This document shows positions 11,100 through 22,107 of a stretch of DNA of 64,000 bases, in pieces (the stretch's first letter is position 1; the number at the start of each line of letters is the position of its first letter). The stretch covers positions 159,941,161-160,005,160 of the forward strand of contig JAHLJT010008446.1 in assembly GCA_031308135.1 (NCBI GenBank), read 5' to 3'. Origin of the DNA: Acheta domesticus. Taxonomy: Eukaryota > Arthropoda > Insecta > Orthoptera > Gryllidae. The notes below the pieces were generated by a model. That model had not been told where the DNA came from, made no database searches, and was given only the letters and a program-made list of their open reading frames with translations. Position numbers and translations under genes: made by a program.

Positions 11100-12690
11100 G
11101 AAATTATAGAAAAACTACTCATATTTTCAAAAAATTAAACATGACCCTATTTAAAGATCTGTTTTCGATGAGCATATTTCATTAAGAAAAACAATCGTGT
11201 CTTCACAATTATAGTTGCAGAAAGTGTACAATTGTAGTAGTGCACAGTTATAGAAAGTGTACAATTATAGTGCTACAGAATGGCACAAACTACATTTTTT
11301 TTCATTTTCTTAATTTTTCGGTTCCCTATTGGTAGAACGGAAATTAATTTTAGAATATTAAAGAACACAAAACCTAGTCCTAAATGGCAATTTTCTTTTA
11401 AAAATTATGTGCCGTTTTAAAGAAAATTACATTTTAGCGCTACTAAAAATGCGAAATTTCAAGCTCATTTTCACAGAACATTTTTGAGTTTTCAAAACAC
11501 TTTATTTGAAGTCATTTGAAGCACTTACACTAACAAATATAATAATTTTTACAAATTGCTGGTAATGTGCATATTAAAGATGTGAGAGATTTTAAAAAAA
11601 TTACATATATGTAATTTTTGAAAAAAACAAAAAAATAACTCAAAATAAACCTTACGCCATATCAAAGAGTGCATTTAGCACTATCCGATCTAAAGTTTGA
11701 AGAAATTCTTTTTAGCCATTTATGAGAAAATGGCGTTGAGCGTTTCTGAGAATGCGGAATTATGAGCTACATTTCACAGAAAATGGTTGAGTTTTCAAGA
11801 AACTTTACTGGATATTTTCAAAGCACATAATAATGTGAAAAAATAGCCGCTAGTGAAAATATTAACGACGTGAGAAAAGTCAAAAAAAAACATTTTTCCA
11901 ATTTTTGAAAAAAAAGTATAGAGTAATATGGCGTTTTTGTCATCTCATAAATTACTTTAGGCACTATACCTTCCAAACGTTTCAAGAAAAAATATGGAAC
12001 TGTTTTTGAGAAAATCTTGTTTTTGTAATTATTTAAAATTGCACATATTGTACGCAATGCTGCGCGAAAACTCCTAAACTTTTCAAAAAATGTATATGAT
12101 CTTAATGAAAGAACTCACTTTGGACAACAAATTTTACTTGAAAGAAAAAATCTCTATCTTCAATTTTGTAGTTCCAGAAAGACGCCTGGAATTTGAAACC
12201 GATATTTTAATATTTGGGGGTACTTTACATAAAGCCCGTCGGAGATTTTCAAAGTGAAAAGAAAATGGCTCCAAATTTTTTGATTATATTTTGTTGTTGA
12301 ATAGTGCAAAGGACGTTTAAGGGAATGATGTAAGTATCATTTTCGTTGATATGCCCAATTTTTCGAAAATTGCTAAAAACTATTTAAAACTGAGAAAATG
12401 AAGATAAAGATTTTTATCTCAAAGTCGGTTGTACAAAATTAGCACTTTAAATAAGGTCATGTACCATTTTTTTGAAAAAACGAGTAGTTTTTGCGAAAAT
12501 TGCGATTCAGGTTTACAAAAAAATGTTTCTCAAAGACCGCTCCAAATTTTTTCTTTAAATTTTCTTCACTTATGTAATGAGCGACGATAAAAAAATATGG
12601 AGTTAGTCCTACTTCTGGGAAATATTTTTAAAAGTACAAAATTGTAGATAGCGATTTTTACTTCAGACAAAGTCTCTTGTACACCCCATG
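11100..12690. repeat. Family F copy 2, rearranged and lacking TIRs
   Basis: A reverse-oriented section (11265-12180) carries GTGCTACAGAATGGCACA, AAATGGCAATTTTCTTT and GTGAGAGATTTT blocks. It is followed by a forward-oriented section (12185-12690) with TTTGGGGGTACTTTACAT and TGTTGTTGAATAGTGCAAAGG. The second section is closely matched in inverted form at 63380-64000. No coding sequence; no terminal repeats visible. Confidence 0.6.
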
Positions 12691-13396
12691 TCACAATATA
12701 TGCAATGTGTCCAGTGCGGCCAAATGTGGCCTTTCCACAGTTTGGACAACCACGCCTGGGTACTTGACCAATCCCGGAGGCTAGGCAAAGCGCCTCATAT
12801 CATTGGCTTTTGCGCCAAGATTCAGACACTTCCCCCTTCCTCCCCTTGAACATTTTCCTCTTCGTTATCTCAAAGGGGCGGAGCAATTTTTGAGGTGATT
12901 GACGTCGGCGTCGCTGCTTCGCTATCGAGGAGGGCGGCAGTAAAAGGAACGGGAGGGGAGCCGGTAAGTTCACGCAGGCGAAACGGACGCTGACGAACAA
13001 CGCGCCAGCCGGTCATGGGAAAGAGCAATGGCATTTTTTATCGAATTCTTTATACATAAATATCAAATGCGAATATACATAGCAAATGTTAATTTTTTAT
13101 TTGTGGAAATCTTCACTCAAGTTAAATATTTTATTAACTATTTTTGAATAACCACCTGTTAAAAGAAGAATAAATTAAATTAGAAAAAAAAATGAACACT
13201 TAAAATGTTACGATTCGATATAATTTTCTTAAAACGAGCTGTTAAGAAAGTAACAAAATCGTCTTTGAATAAACTTTAAAGATACTGAGTTTGTAGCTAA
13301 GAAATTTCAATGTCGTTACAATTTTCCAGTTAAAATGTTTAAATGGAGCACAGGTGTTCTCGAAGGTACTATTTTCACAACTATATTATGTTTTAG
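12691..13396. other. Unannotated, with a GC-rich patch at 12700-13020
   Basis: The stretch 12700-13020 is notably richer in G and C than its surroundings and contains CGCGCCAGCC-type sequence, but I could not tie it to an LTR, a TIR or a coding exon. The remainder is AT-rich. Confidence 0.4.
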
Positions 13397-13504
13397 TGTG
13401 ACCTCCATAAACAGTGTCTGGAGTATTATGTTCGATTGGAGGAGCTCCGTCGCGATCCAAAGAAACTCCAGGAAACTCACTTTACCACAGTTATCGATAT
13501 TCAA
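13397..13504 (+). CDS. Possible lone host exon, 36 codons, function unknown
   Basis: A 108-bp segment opens right after an acceptor-like TATATTATGTTTTAG ending at 13396 and ends at 13504 before GTGAGG, a good splice-donor match. Its length is divisible by three. In the frame starting TGT-GAC it reads CDLHKQCLEYYVRLEELRRD followed by PKKLQETHFTTVIDIQ, a charged helix-like pattern unlike the surrounding AT-rich frames. The in-frame stop just upstream is the TAG of the acceptor itself. No neighbouring exon was found and I do not recognise the protein. A chance open frame of 36 codons is not rare, and a TE-derived fragment is also possible, so confidence is modest. Confidence 0.35.
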
Positions 13505-13939
13505 GTGAGGCACCGTTTTATTCACACGAATCACACCGTCCTTGTTTTCTATTGTTTTGTGAAATAATTTTTGCCTTTGTAAGGTATACGCATGAGGAAT
13601 ATTTTCTGCATAGAAGTGGAATCCCAATACAATACTGTGCATCAAACATCATAATTCATTTGATTTTATATAGACACCTACAACATCAGTGTTAGACTCC
13701 AAATCCGAACTCGCAAGACTCCAAATCCGAACAATTTGCTGTGACCGCCCGCGGGCAGTCAAATGTCCCGCCGCCATGCCGCGTCACAGCAGCGGAGGCG
13801 CCACCAAGCGAAGCGGCGGACAGCGGCAACGGGCCGGCCAGGGCCGGGCGCGCGCGCCCGTCGCGGTTGGATAGGCGCGTCAAGACTCGCCGCTGCCCCT
13901 ATGGCAGGGCTAGTCAGCGAGCGACCGCGGCGGGCGGGC

Positions 13940-13946
13940 TATAAAG
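13940..13946 (+). promoter_or_regulatory. TATA box of the solo LTR
   Basis: TATAAAG lies in a strongly GC-rich context about 200 bp into the LTR, which places transcription start near 13970. Confidence 0.65.
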
Positions 13947-14219
13947 CGGCGCGGGCCCAGCCCCGGAGCGGCAGAGGCAGGAGAGCGAGCTTGGAGTACG
14001 GGTCTGCAGCGAGGTGTACAGCGATCAAGTGGAGAAGATTCTGGCGGCAACAACTTTGGCTTTCGACTACGGACTACTCTTCTGGATTTTCAGCGCCCCC
14101 TGGCATTTCGGCACCTCTACTGGCTATCGGCGACCCGGCTACGATTCTTGGTCTTCCCTCCTGGATATACGGCGACAAGGCTTTGTACTCGGATACATCA
14201 ATACTGTAACTAGTTTGTT

Positions 14220-14225
14220 AATAAA
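14220..14225 (+). terminator. Polyadenylation signal of the solo LTR
   Basis: AATAAA sits about 50 bp before the LTR end and is followed by a T/GT-rich stretch. With the TATA box it brackets a plausible R region. Confidence 0.6.
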
Positions 14226-14275
14226 GAAACTTGTTTATTTTGAAGCTCTCGTCTTTGCTTGGATTCTACACAATT

Positions 14276-15159
14276 GCTCTATTTTCTTTATTATTTACAC
14301 AAAATTCAACTTCATAGTTTCTTAAAATAAACCAAACGTGAATTGTTCTTAATCACCTTAACAATTGCGTAGTGCAACATTATTGGCAAAATTGCCAGAA
14401 AAGATGTGACAAATATATAGATTGATTCAAAATCATATGATGATTATGATTAGGGTTTAAAGGCGCTTCAACATGTCATTGGAGCTCGTGTCAATCAGTA
14501 AAATAATTTTTACTTATTATAAATTGAGTAAAAATATAGTAAAGTCTAATTATGAATTGAAATAACTGATAAAGAGAATGTTTCATGAACAATAGAAAAT
14601 CAGTTCATATATGGCATTTTAAAAATCACCCTCATCTCTCGCGATGTCTTCTCCGAATACCGCTCAACTTATTGCAGTTCACGAGAGCATTCTATACGGT
14701 AAGGTCTGTTCATTTCTCGCAAATGCGGAGTGAGTCACAACGCGATAAGATGTCCTTGTAAGAAGTGGCAGTGCCCGATCCGAAGGCGAATGAAAATTAC
14801 CTCCTCGCGCCTTGAGCCACACATGACGACCAGGTTTTTCTGGAGTTATTGATCCTCTTGAGTTTGAAATAAGAATTCTGTCACTCTTTTTGCCATGCTC
14901 GATGTAACTTTTTAATGCTAATGATAAGAGTAATTTATTAATGTTACTCTATTCATGTTACTGTGTTTTTTAAAAAAAAATCATCTGTTAAAAAATCAGT
15001 GATGCTTAGATATAGTACAAACTTCCTCGTACTATCTGTGAGTGTTATAATTGTAACTCACATAATATACTAATACCAAGGGGGTAATATTAAAGTGAGT
15101 AATATTCAGCTTTCATGATTTTTCGGGAGAGATTGAGATCAATTCCACGATTTATTATA
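14276..15159. other. No recognised feature
   Basis: AT-rich with scattered short frames. A moderately GC-rich patch at 14640-14870 shows no match to a known domain or repeat here. Confidence 0.4.
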
Positions 15160-15768
15160 ATTTTTAACGGGGTAAGACGGCCACGCATCGACATCTTGCG
15201 CAAAGCCAAATATCCACGATTTGAAGCTTCTCCTCTGCATTTGAGGGGGATCAGCTGAGTGCAATTTATTAGGAACTTCTCAAACCAAACGAAACTATCT
15301 CGGAATATCGCTATCGACTGCAACTGATGCGCTTGAGCTGACCTCTAAAGAAAAAAATGACCACTTTACGAGCAGAAATACCACAAGGTGACTTCGTTAC
15401 ACGACAACTCTCGGCTACATGGTGCAAAACCAATGAAAACCCACTTGAAAACATTTAAATGGGAAGCCCTGCCCCACCCGCTGTATTCACCAGACATCGC
15501 TTCTTCAGATTATCACCTATTCCGTTCAATGGCACATGGTCTAGCGCAGCAGCGCTTCCATTCGTATGAAGATACCAAAAAACGGGTTGATACTTGGATA
15601 GTCTCAAAAGACACCGTTTTTGCGATGCGGAATTCTTCTGCTGTCAGAAAATTGGGGAAAAGTAGTAGCTAGTAATGGGCTATACTTTGAGTGGTATATT
15701 GTATACCACATACTACAAAAATAAAGCTTTTGTTTTCAAAAAATAGCGATAACTTATTCAAGCACCTT
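15160..15768 (+). mobile_element. mariner element, 5'-truncated
   Basis: Only the 3' half of a mariner survives. The coding remnant starts near 15190 with residues AKPNIH (frame broken) and runs through the C-terminus. The 3' non-coding end has GGGCTATACTTTGAGTGGTA and then AACTTATTCAAGCACCTTA near 15752-15770, where the 3' TIR and a TA target are expected. No 5' TIR is present. Confidence 0.8.
15190..15672 (+). pseudogene. mariner transposase, C-terminal half
   Basis: mariner transposases are DDD enzymes that insert at TA. The intact frame 15388-15672 contains HDNSRLHGAKPMKTHLKTF with the second catalytic Asp of HDN, then LPHPLYSPDIASSDYHLFRS with SPDIASSDYHLF corresponding to the third catalytic Asp block, then MAHGLAQQRFHSYEDTKK. 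Upstream 15190-15387 has recognisable mariner residues (around QLSA..ELLKPNETIS) in shifted frames with stops. The first catalytic Asp and the N-terminal HTH domains are absent, and the stretch ends prematurely at about 15672. It cannot be functional. The block order fits D34D mariners. Confidence 0.85.
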
Positions 15769-15770
15769 AT

Positions 15771-16354
15771 AATTTATTGAAAAAATGTCTGCTGAGTATT
15801 ATTGGCAATGAAATTATAGAGTTTGATTGAATTGAAAGTGATTGTTTAGATATTTTTGGGTTTAATAAACTAAATATAGCTGAATATTGCGCCACGAAAA
15901 GTAAAACATTTCGAAATTTTATCTACAAGAAGTCTTCACAGACCCTATTTATTTGAACAGAGTACTACAATCACTTTCATTAATCGTATATCATGTAACA
16001 TTAAGTTTCCAATGTGTATATTGGCGTATATACTGATATATTTGTGTATATTATGTTACAGTATATTACAGTATCAATGCAATATAACACTGATACTGCA
16101 TCCTGAGGGGCAGACATTTGGCAGTATTTGGTGTTCAAAGAGACTGGCAAATTTGAAACGCATTTTTGGAGATGTTGATATTAGGAGGCATTCTAAACTA
16201 GTAAAAAAGAGAAAGAACTAATTATCAGAAACAATTTCACAATTGTGAGTTTGAACTTGCAATTATCGTCGCACGAAGGTTGAAGATGTTTTGTGTAAAG
16301 CACCTTGCCTTGCCTGTAACCTACTCTGTTGTCAGTGAGCAGTGCATTAATTTA
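15771..16354. other. No recognised feature
   Basis: AT-rich DNA between the mariner and family F copy 3. I see no coding or repeat signal beyond short random frames. Confidence 0.4.
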
Positions 16355-18150
16355 TTTTTACTTTCTTGTATACGTTATACGTATATACGGAATGATATAC
16401 GTAGTACAAGATATATTACTTGTATGCTTCTCAATAGAAAGTTATATAAAGCTATGGAAATTAGATTTTGAAAGTTCAACGGAAATGCACGTTCATGGGT
16501 CTTCTTTTATAAAAAAAAAGAGTTGTTTTTTAAAAATGTCCGACCTTCTGTACGCGTGTCTGTCGGTCTGTCAATGAACAACACTAGTACCTAAACCATT
16601 CGTAGATTACGGATGATTTTTGCCAAAATGATCATTCCTTGATCGATCTGACCAAAATCGAGGACCTACAATTTAAAAAAAATTGTTTAAATTTCAGAGT
16701 GCTTCATTAAAAAACTTCCGGACATTTTCACGTTTTCTCAAAAATGGCTCCACAGTTTTTCTTTATAATTCTTCTAAGAATACAGTGAAATACACTGATG
16801 AAAATGGCATAGATCTATTTCCATGGTTATCTCACAATTTTCGAAAATTATCAAAGATTGAATTTTTTCGGCGTGTAACTACAAAGCGGAAGATGGAGTT
16901 TTCTAGATGAAATTAGTACTTCACAAAGAGTACTTAATAACTATTATGTAATACTTTATTTGAAGTTATTTGAAGCACTTACACTCACAAATATAATACA
17001 AATTGCTTTACAAATTGCTGGTAATGTGCATATTAAAGATGTGAGAGATCATTCAAAAAGATTACATGTATATAATTTTTGAAAAAACAAAAAAAACTCA
17101 AAATAAACTACGTCATATTAAAGAGTGTAATTAGCAATCCGTTACAAACGTTTCAAGAAAAAAATTGCAGCCATATATGAGAGAAAAGCGTTTGAGCGTT
17201 TGTGAAAAAGCGGAATTTTAAGCTACTTTTTACAGAAAACGGTTTTGTTTTCGAGAAACTTTACTTGACATTATTTAAAGCACTTAAACGTGTAAACATA
17301 ATGATATAAACAAATCGCCACTAATGTAAATATTAACGACGTGAGAAACAAATCAAAAAATTACATTTTTGCAATTTTTCAAAAAAAATAAAATAGAGCG
17401 ATATGGAGTTTATGTCATCTTATAGGGTACATTTAGCACTATCCCTATCAAAAGTTTACAGAAAAAATTTGGAGCTTTTTTAAGAAAATCATGTTTTTTA
17501 ATTTTTTTAAAATTGCACATATTGCACGTAATATTGCGCGAAAGCTACAAAATTTTTCAAAAAAGTGTACATGACCTTAAGGAAAGAACTCGCTATGAAA
17601 AACAAGTTTTATTTGAAGGAAAAATGTCTATCTTCAATTTTGTATTTGGTGGAAGACGCCGAATAAAATTCAAACTTGTGCAATATTCGAAAATTCAGAG
17701 TTATCCGTGAAAATGGGACATATGCCACCTTAATAAGTGTACTTTGCTCTATTCTTATAGGAAATTTAAAGAAAAAAATTGGAGCCGTTTTTGATAAAGT
17801 TTTGTAAATGTGCGGGTGGCTTCATGTAAAGTACCCCCAAATTTTACAGAATCTTTTTTAAAATCTCAAAGACTAAATTCAGACTAAAATCAGATTCAGG
17901 GCGGAATATCCATTTTGGAAGAAATCGTATGTATGGTTTAGGCGCTAGCAGTGTTCACAGACGGACAGACGGTCAGACGGACGGACGGACGGACGGACAG
18001 ACAGATGACTCTTAATTTAGCAACTGGTTTTATCCACTTTTTCGTTATCACTACCCGGGATTGAATTTTTTTCTGCCAAACACTCGCCATTTTTTCGCGA
18101 AGCATTACATATGCTACGTATACTTACTACGTATACACTACTGTCCATGG
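16355..18150. mobile_element. Family F copy 3, with both terminal inverted repeats
   Basis: The left end is TTTTTACTTTCTTGTATACG then TATATACGGAATGATATACG; the right end has CATTTTTTCGCGAAGCATTACATATG then ACTACGTATACAC in inverted orientation. The forward arm runs to about 16930, after which a reverse body follows: GAAGCACTTACACTCAC, GTGAGAGATC, AACGACGTGAGA, a GGACGGACGGAC tract at 17965-18005, then TIR. It holds three TTTGGAGC-like modules at about 17160, 17467 and 17780. No open frame of note. Right end includes a family-typical TTTATCCACTTTTTCGTTA. Confidence 0.7.
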
Positions 18151-19028
18151 TATATCTTGAGACGTGGCGGTGTTTTGCCTCTGCTGCAGCCGTAGATCCG
18201 GCGCCCACCTACACTTTGACATGCAGAGATTCCCTACACACGTATCTCCCCCACCGTAGCAACACCCCCAGTCGCGACAAGATCCAAGACTTCGACTGAG
18301 TGATAGAGTTGTGCTTGTAATTTCGTGTGGGTATGTGTGGCAAGAAAGAAAAAGGAAAGATTACATACGGTCCAATATCCTTTGGTTGAGGTAATGTCTG
18401 TTTTTTTCTGGTATTATTCGGAGAAACAGGGAAATATACTGCATAAAACGAGGCGATAACTGGAATTCTCCTCCAACCAGTAGCTAAATTCTACCAACAC
18501 AGTTGCGATTAGACCCTTAGGTCTTTATGTCAACAAAGCTGCATGGACAACAAATGATGTCACTGGGCTATCGCAGACGGTGGAAAGTGCTGTTAAAAAC
18601 AGAGTCTCATCTATTCTTAATTTTCCAATATTACAAATATTAATTGACAGTATTTGTGTAGTAATTATGTCTGTGAATGTCTAATGTTATACACTGCGTT
18701 AGCCGAATAATAAGAGACATCGGGATAATAGATAGATTTATTAGTTCGCTTTGAGCTAATGCTCGGTGGCAAACATGACAATTAGAATTAGAACAATAAA
18801 AACCATTAACAATTATAGTTACCATTAGAATTAGAGGATATCCTAGTTCTAATTAATTTCTAGTTATCTCTAAATTGACTACTAGTTTCACTAACACTTC
18901 ACTTCACTTCACTGTATAACGCTAATATGTAATAATAATAAAATAACAAAAACTATATACAATAATAATAATAAATTAAGAATTATACCAAAGCTAAAAG
19001 CAGTGTTAATAATGTTGATATTTATATC
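18151..19028. other. Unannotated; short trinucleotide tracts near 18935-18975
   Basis: No gene or named element. Interrupted AAT/ATA runs appear at 18930-18975. The rest gives short frames only. Confidence 0.4.
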
Positions 19029-19029
19029 A

Positions 19030-19066
<37 letters not shown>
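19030..19066. repeat. (TAA)n tract, probable LINE tail on the minus strand
   Basis: About 12 AAT/TAA units. Read on the minus strand it is an (ATT)n tail that follows the short 3' UTR of the LINE remnant at 19095-19510 by about 25 bp, as in many insect LINEs. Confidence 0.75.
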
Positions 19067-19067
<1 letters not shown>

Positions 19068-19094
19068 GGTAATTGTCTCAGTATTGATAGTGAT

Positions 19095-19510
19095 CTAAAT
19101 AGAATTTAGTATGTTTTTAAATTTGCCTACATTAGAAGGAAGAGCCTCCAGTGCTTTTGCAGGTAGTTTGTTCCAATCTACTATAGTGCGATTCACAAAG
19201 GAGAACTTACCTACATCAGTTCTTTGCTTTCTACATCGTATTTTCCACGGATGGTCACCTCTGCTTTTGTAATCTGGTTTATGCAATCTCTTACCGATAT
19301 CTGCCCATGCTGTGTCTCCTCTGTAAGTCTTGTACATTACGCATAAACGCGCCCGTTCTCTTCTCTTAGATAAGGACTCCCATTTTTCTCGTTCATCAAC
19401 AATGCGCCCATGATTTGAAAACTTACCGGCCCGTTTTTGAATTTTATCTAACGCCTCAATTTGCCCTTTCCTCTCCGCTTCCTGATATTGCGAATTCCAA
19501 TGGAGTTGGT
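19095..19510 (-). pseudogene. LINE ORF2, C-terminal end only
   Basis: On the minus strand an open frame of about 135 codons without a start Met reads RKGQIEALDKIQKRAGKFS, then WESLSKRRERARLCVMYKTY, and ends with RTDVGKFSFVNRTIVDWNKL followed by PAKALEALPSNVGKFKN and a stop at 19095. This block order (QKRA, WxSLxxRR, FVNRTxxDWNxLP) is the conserved C-terminal tail of CR1/Jockey-group LINE reverse transcriptases, after the RT domain. RT and endonuclease domains are lost by 5' truncation near 19510. It ends in an (ATT)n tail at 19030-19066. The next feature upstream is piggyBac copy 1. Confidence 0.8.
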
Positions 19511-19566
19511 AGATAATTTTCTTCTATGATGTGACTTAAGTAGCAATTTATCGAATTAATTCTGAA

Positions 19567-22103
19567 CCCATATACGCCCGGTGATGCGTTTTCGCAACAT
19601 TTTGCACCGTTGCAATTAAATGTGTGTATATCTATATTTTTATACAAATTTAAACAAATCCCAGTTTTTTATGTTTAACAAAAGTTAGTAGACCTGCCTA
19701 AGGAAGTACTTTCATCCGTTCATCCATTGTTGTAAGAGTACTTGAGAGAAAAGTACGCTACTTTTTGTAACGGAAAAATGTCGGCGCACCATTTCAAAGA
19801 AAGGTAACTTGAATGAATTATTATAATTTAGTGTTGAATGTTTTATAACATATTACACTAGGAATAGTCTAAGAATATTTCTGTTAAAAATAGATTGCCT
19901 TTGCATCAAATATATTTGTTTAAGTCTCAATTGAAAATATGTGTTGCGTTTTCGCACCACCGGGCACATAGGATAGTAAAACTGTGATTTTTACGTTAGT
20001 CATCCGAATACCAATATTCTCTCACACAATGATAGTAACTAAAATATTCCATTACATTTAATGTTCTAGAGGCCTAAATATACATGAAATTATGTCGTTA
20101 TTGGAAGAAGAGAATGTGGACGCGGATTCTATTGATATTTTCATGGCCCCACCTGATACGAGAAGTGACACCGACGAAGACAGTGGTGATGAAGATTTGG
20201 CTGGTTGTATAAACAATTTAAACTGTCATCAGCTAAGTGCTGAATGGGAGTTAATTGTCAGAAAAGAGAACGGTGATACTCTTATTGATGAAGAAACGCG
20301 AAGTGGTCGTGAAACAACAGAATCTCCCAGGGATAGACGTCAAATAATACGGGAAAAGAAGAATTTACTCAGCGACCGTGAATTGAAAAGGAAGCTAAAC
20401 GAAAACATTCAAAATTTTGAACTAGACTCGAGTCTCGAAAATGTATTACCTGTAGATATTTTTGTATTCTTTTTCCATCCTGGATTTGTACTTCATATTG
20501 TCAAGCAAAGTGTAATTTACGCAGTGCAAAACCTGCAAAGATAAATTTTGTTTTTCACCAAGTAATTTCAAAACATTTATTGGAATTCTTCTAGTCTGTG
20601 GATATAATGAAGTTCCACAACGCAGAATGTACTGGGAAGAGCAATGACACCAGAAATGAAGCTATAACCCAAGCAATGCGTCGCAACAGATTTGATGAAA
20701 TAATGAGGAACATTCGTCTGAATGACAATACGGTCCTTGACAGGAAAGACAGGTTGTCTAAAATAAGACCCATCCTAGAGAGCCTTCGAGAAAGTTGTCT
20801 AAAGTACACATATTGGGAAAAGGAATCCAATGTGGATGAAAGCATGATTCCTTACTTTGGGAGACATAGTCTCAAACAATTTATATGCGGGAAACCATAC
20901 GATTTAGTTACAAAGTTTGGTGCCATAATCTTCGGTTGGGATATTTAGTAAACTTTGATGTCTATCAAGGTGCTAAAGGGCCACAAAACAAGTACAGAGA
21001 GGAGTTTGGTTTGGGTCGGGGAATTTTAATAAAATTCATTGAATCATTGCCATGAGACAAAGATGAAAATCTCTTGTCTCATCACTTGTTCAGTGACAAT
21101 TATTTCACAACTTTTGAATGTTGTTGACGTATTTACTGAAACAGTAATAGGATTTACAGGAACAGAGCGCAATAACAGAATTCAGAAGTGCCCATTGTCA
21201 AATTTGAAAGAAATGAAAAGAACTGTGAGAGGTTTCTACGAAAATGGTAAATTACTGGTATGTCGTGGGAATGACAACTCTGTAGTAACAGTTGTGTCAA
21301 ACTGTGGCTCTGTGCTACCACTGACTAATGTGCAAAGATATTCGAACTCTCAGAAGAAGAAAGTAACAATTTCTCAACCTGAAGTTATCAGTCAGTATAA
21401 TGTAAACATGGGAGGAACAGATAGAATGGACCAGAACGTTGGCACATATCGAACAAATATACGTTCCAAAAAATGGTGGTGGCCTTTCTTCTTGAGGGGA
21501 TTGGATGTTTCCGTGCAAAATTCATGGCTTATTACAGAGGCACTCGCAAGAACGAGATGGATTTATTGTCATTTCGGAGTATTGCAGTGAGTTACTTGAG
21601 GCAGTACGGCACACCAAAGACTAGACCTGGACTAACAGTGACCTCTGTCAACAGCAGGGTACCATCAAACGTTCGTTTTGATGAAAAAAATCATGTTATA
21701 ACTACACAATTAAAGAGAACCAGATGTGCTCACTGCGAATCTCAGACAACCAAACGTTGTCAAAAATGTAATATTGCTTTGCATGGTAAATGCTTCAAAG
21801 AATTTCATTTTCTCAAATAAACAAGCTTATACTATTGTTGATTGTGGTATTGTTTCACAATAAAGTCAACTTAGTACAGACACGTTGTTTGATTTGCACG
21901 GTTGATTTGTTGTCATCAAAAGTCTTGTTAGATATTTTGACACTGCATGTGACCGGTGATGCGTTTTTGCAACGCTAAATATTTGTTCACAGAAAATAAG
22001 AATCGGTAAAAAAAGATTTTATGTAGGTCAATGGATGCTATTAATCATATACAATGGATTACAGGCAAATCCGAAATGAAAAATAATTCTGGGCATATAT
22101 GGG
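19567..22103 (+). mobile_element. piggyBac-like transposon, copy 1 (2,537 bp)
   Basis: The left end starts CCCATATACGCCC; the right end finishes GGGCATATATGGG followed by TTAA at 22104-22107. The left TTAA is now TGAA (19563-19566), one change. The palindrome TGCGTTTTCGCA occurs at 19585-19596 and 19945-19956, and as TGCGTTTTTGCA at 21960-21971. The transposase gene lies between, broken by several frameshifts. Confidence 0.9.
20092..21820 (+). pseudogene. piggyBac transposase, frameshifted
   Basis: This would be a TTAA-specific DDE/D transposase. The ATG at 20092 opens an acidic N-terminal part (DTDEDSGDEDLAG) to about 20440. After a shift, 20598-20948 carries the conserved core NDTRNEAITQAMRRNRFDEI and SNVDESMIPYFGRHSLKQFI, the latter with a catalytic-domain Asp. 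Another shift follows the GW at 20938. The SDNYFTTFE block near 21090 lies out of frame with its neighbours. 21360-21590 gives the conserved YNVNMGGTDRMDQNVGTYR. The Cys-rich DNA-binding end, RCAHCESQTTKRCQKCNIAL then HGKCF, closes the gene at about 21820. All main domains are present but in at least four frames, so it is inactive. Older than the gypsy element judging from decay. Confidence 0.9.
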
Positions 22104-22107
22104 TTAA

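Larger units (their letters stand above)
13737..14270 (+). mobile_element. Solo LTR, 534 bp
   Basis: It starts TGCTGTGACC and ends GGATTCTACA, so has TG...CA ends. It is flanked by a perfect 5-bp TSD CAATT at 13732-13736 and 14271-14275. The first half is very GC-rich with many CpG sites, followed by a TATA box and later AATAAA, as expected for U3, R and U5. There is no internal element or second LTR nearby, so it is the product of recombination between two LTRs of a vanished retrotransposon. Its sequence is unlike the LTRs at 23684 and 28439. Long GC-rich reading frames across it are not genes. Confidence 0.8.

Noticed and set aside
6585..12690. A classical tandem satellite array
   Set aside because: Units of about 300 bp recur, but copies are dispersed, have TIRs and an inner edge, and are interrupted by unrelated DNA. 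An interspersed element with internal repeats fits better.
13763..14209. 148-codon GC-rich frame that could look like a gene
   Set aside because: It lies within the solo LTR and is open because GC-rich DNA has few stops. The TG...CA ends and TSD explain the region.
17965..18005. CRISPR-like or satellite array in the GGACGGAC tracts
   Set aside because: Short tetranucleotide-type repeats without spacers, repeated in each family F copy; the context is eukaryotic.
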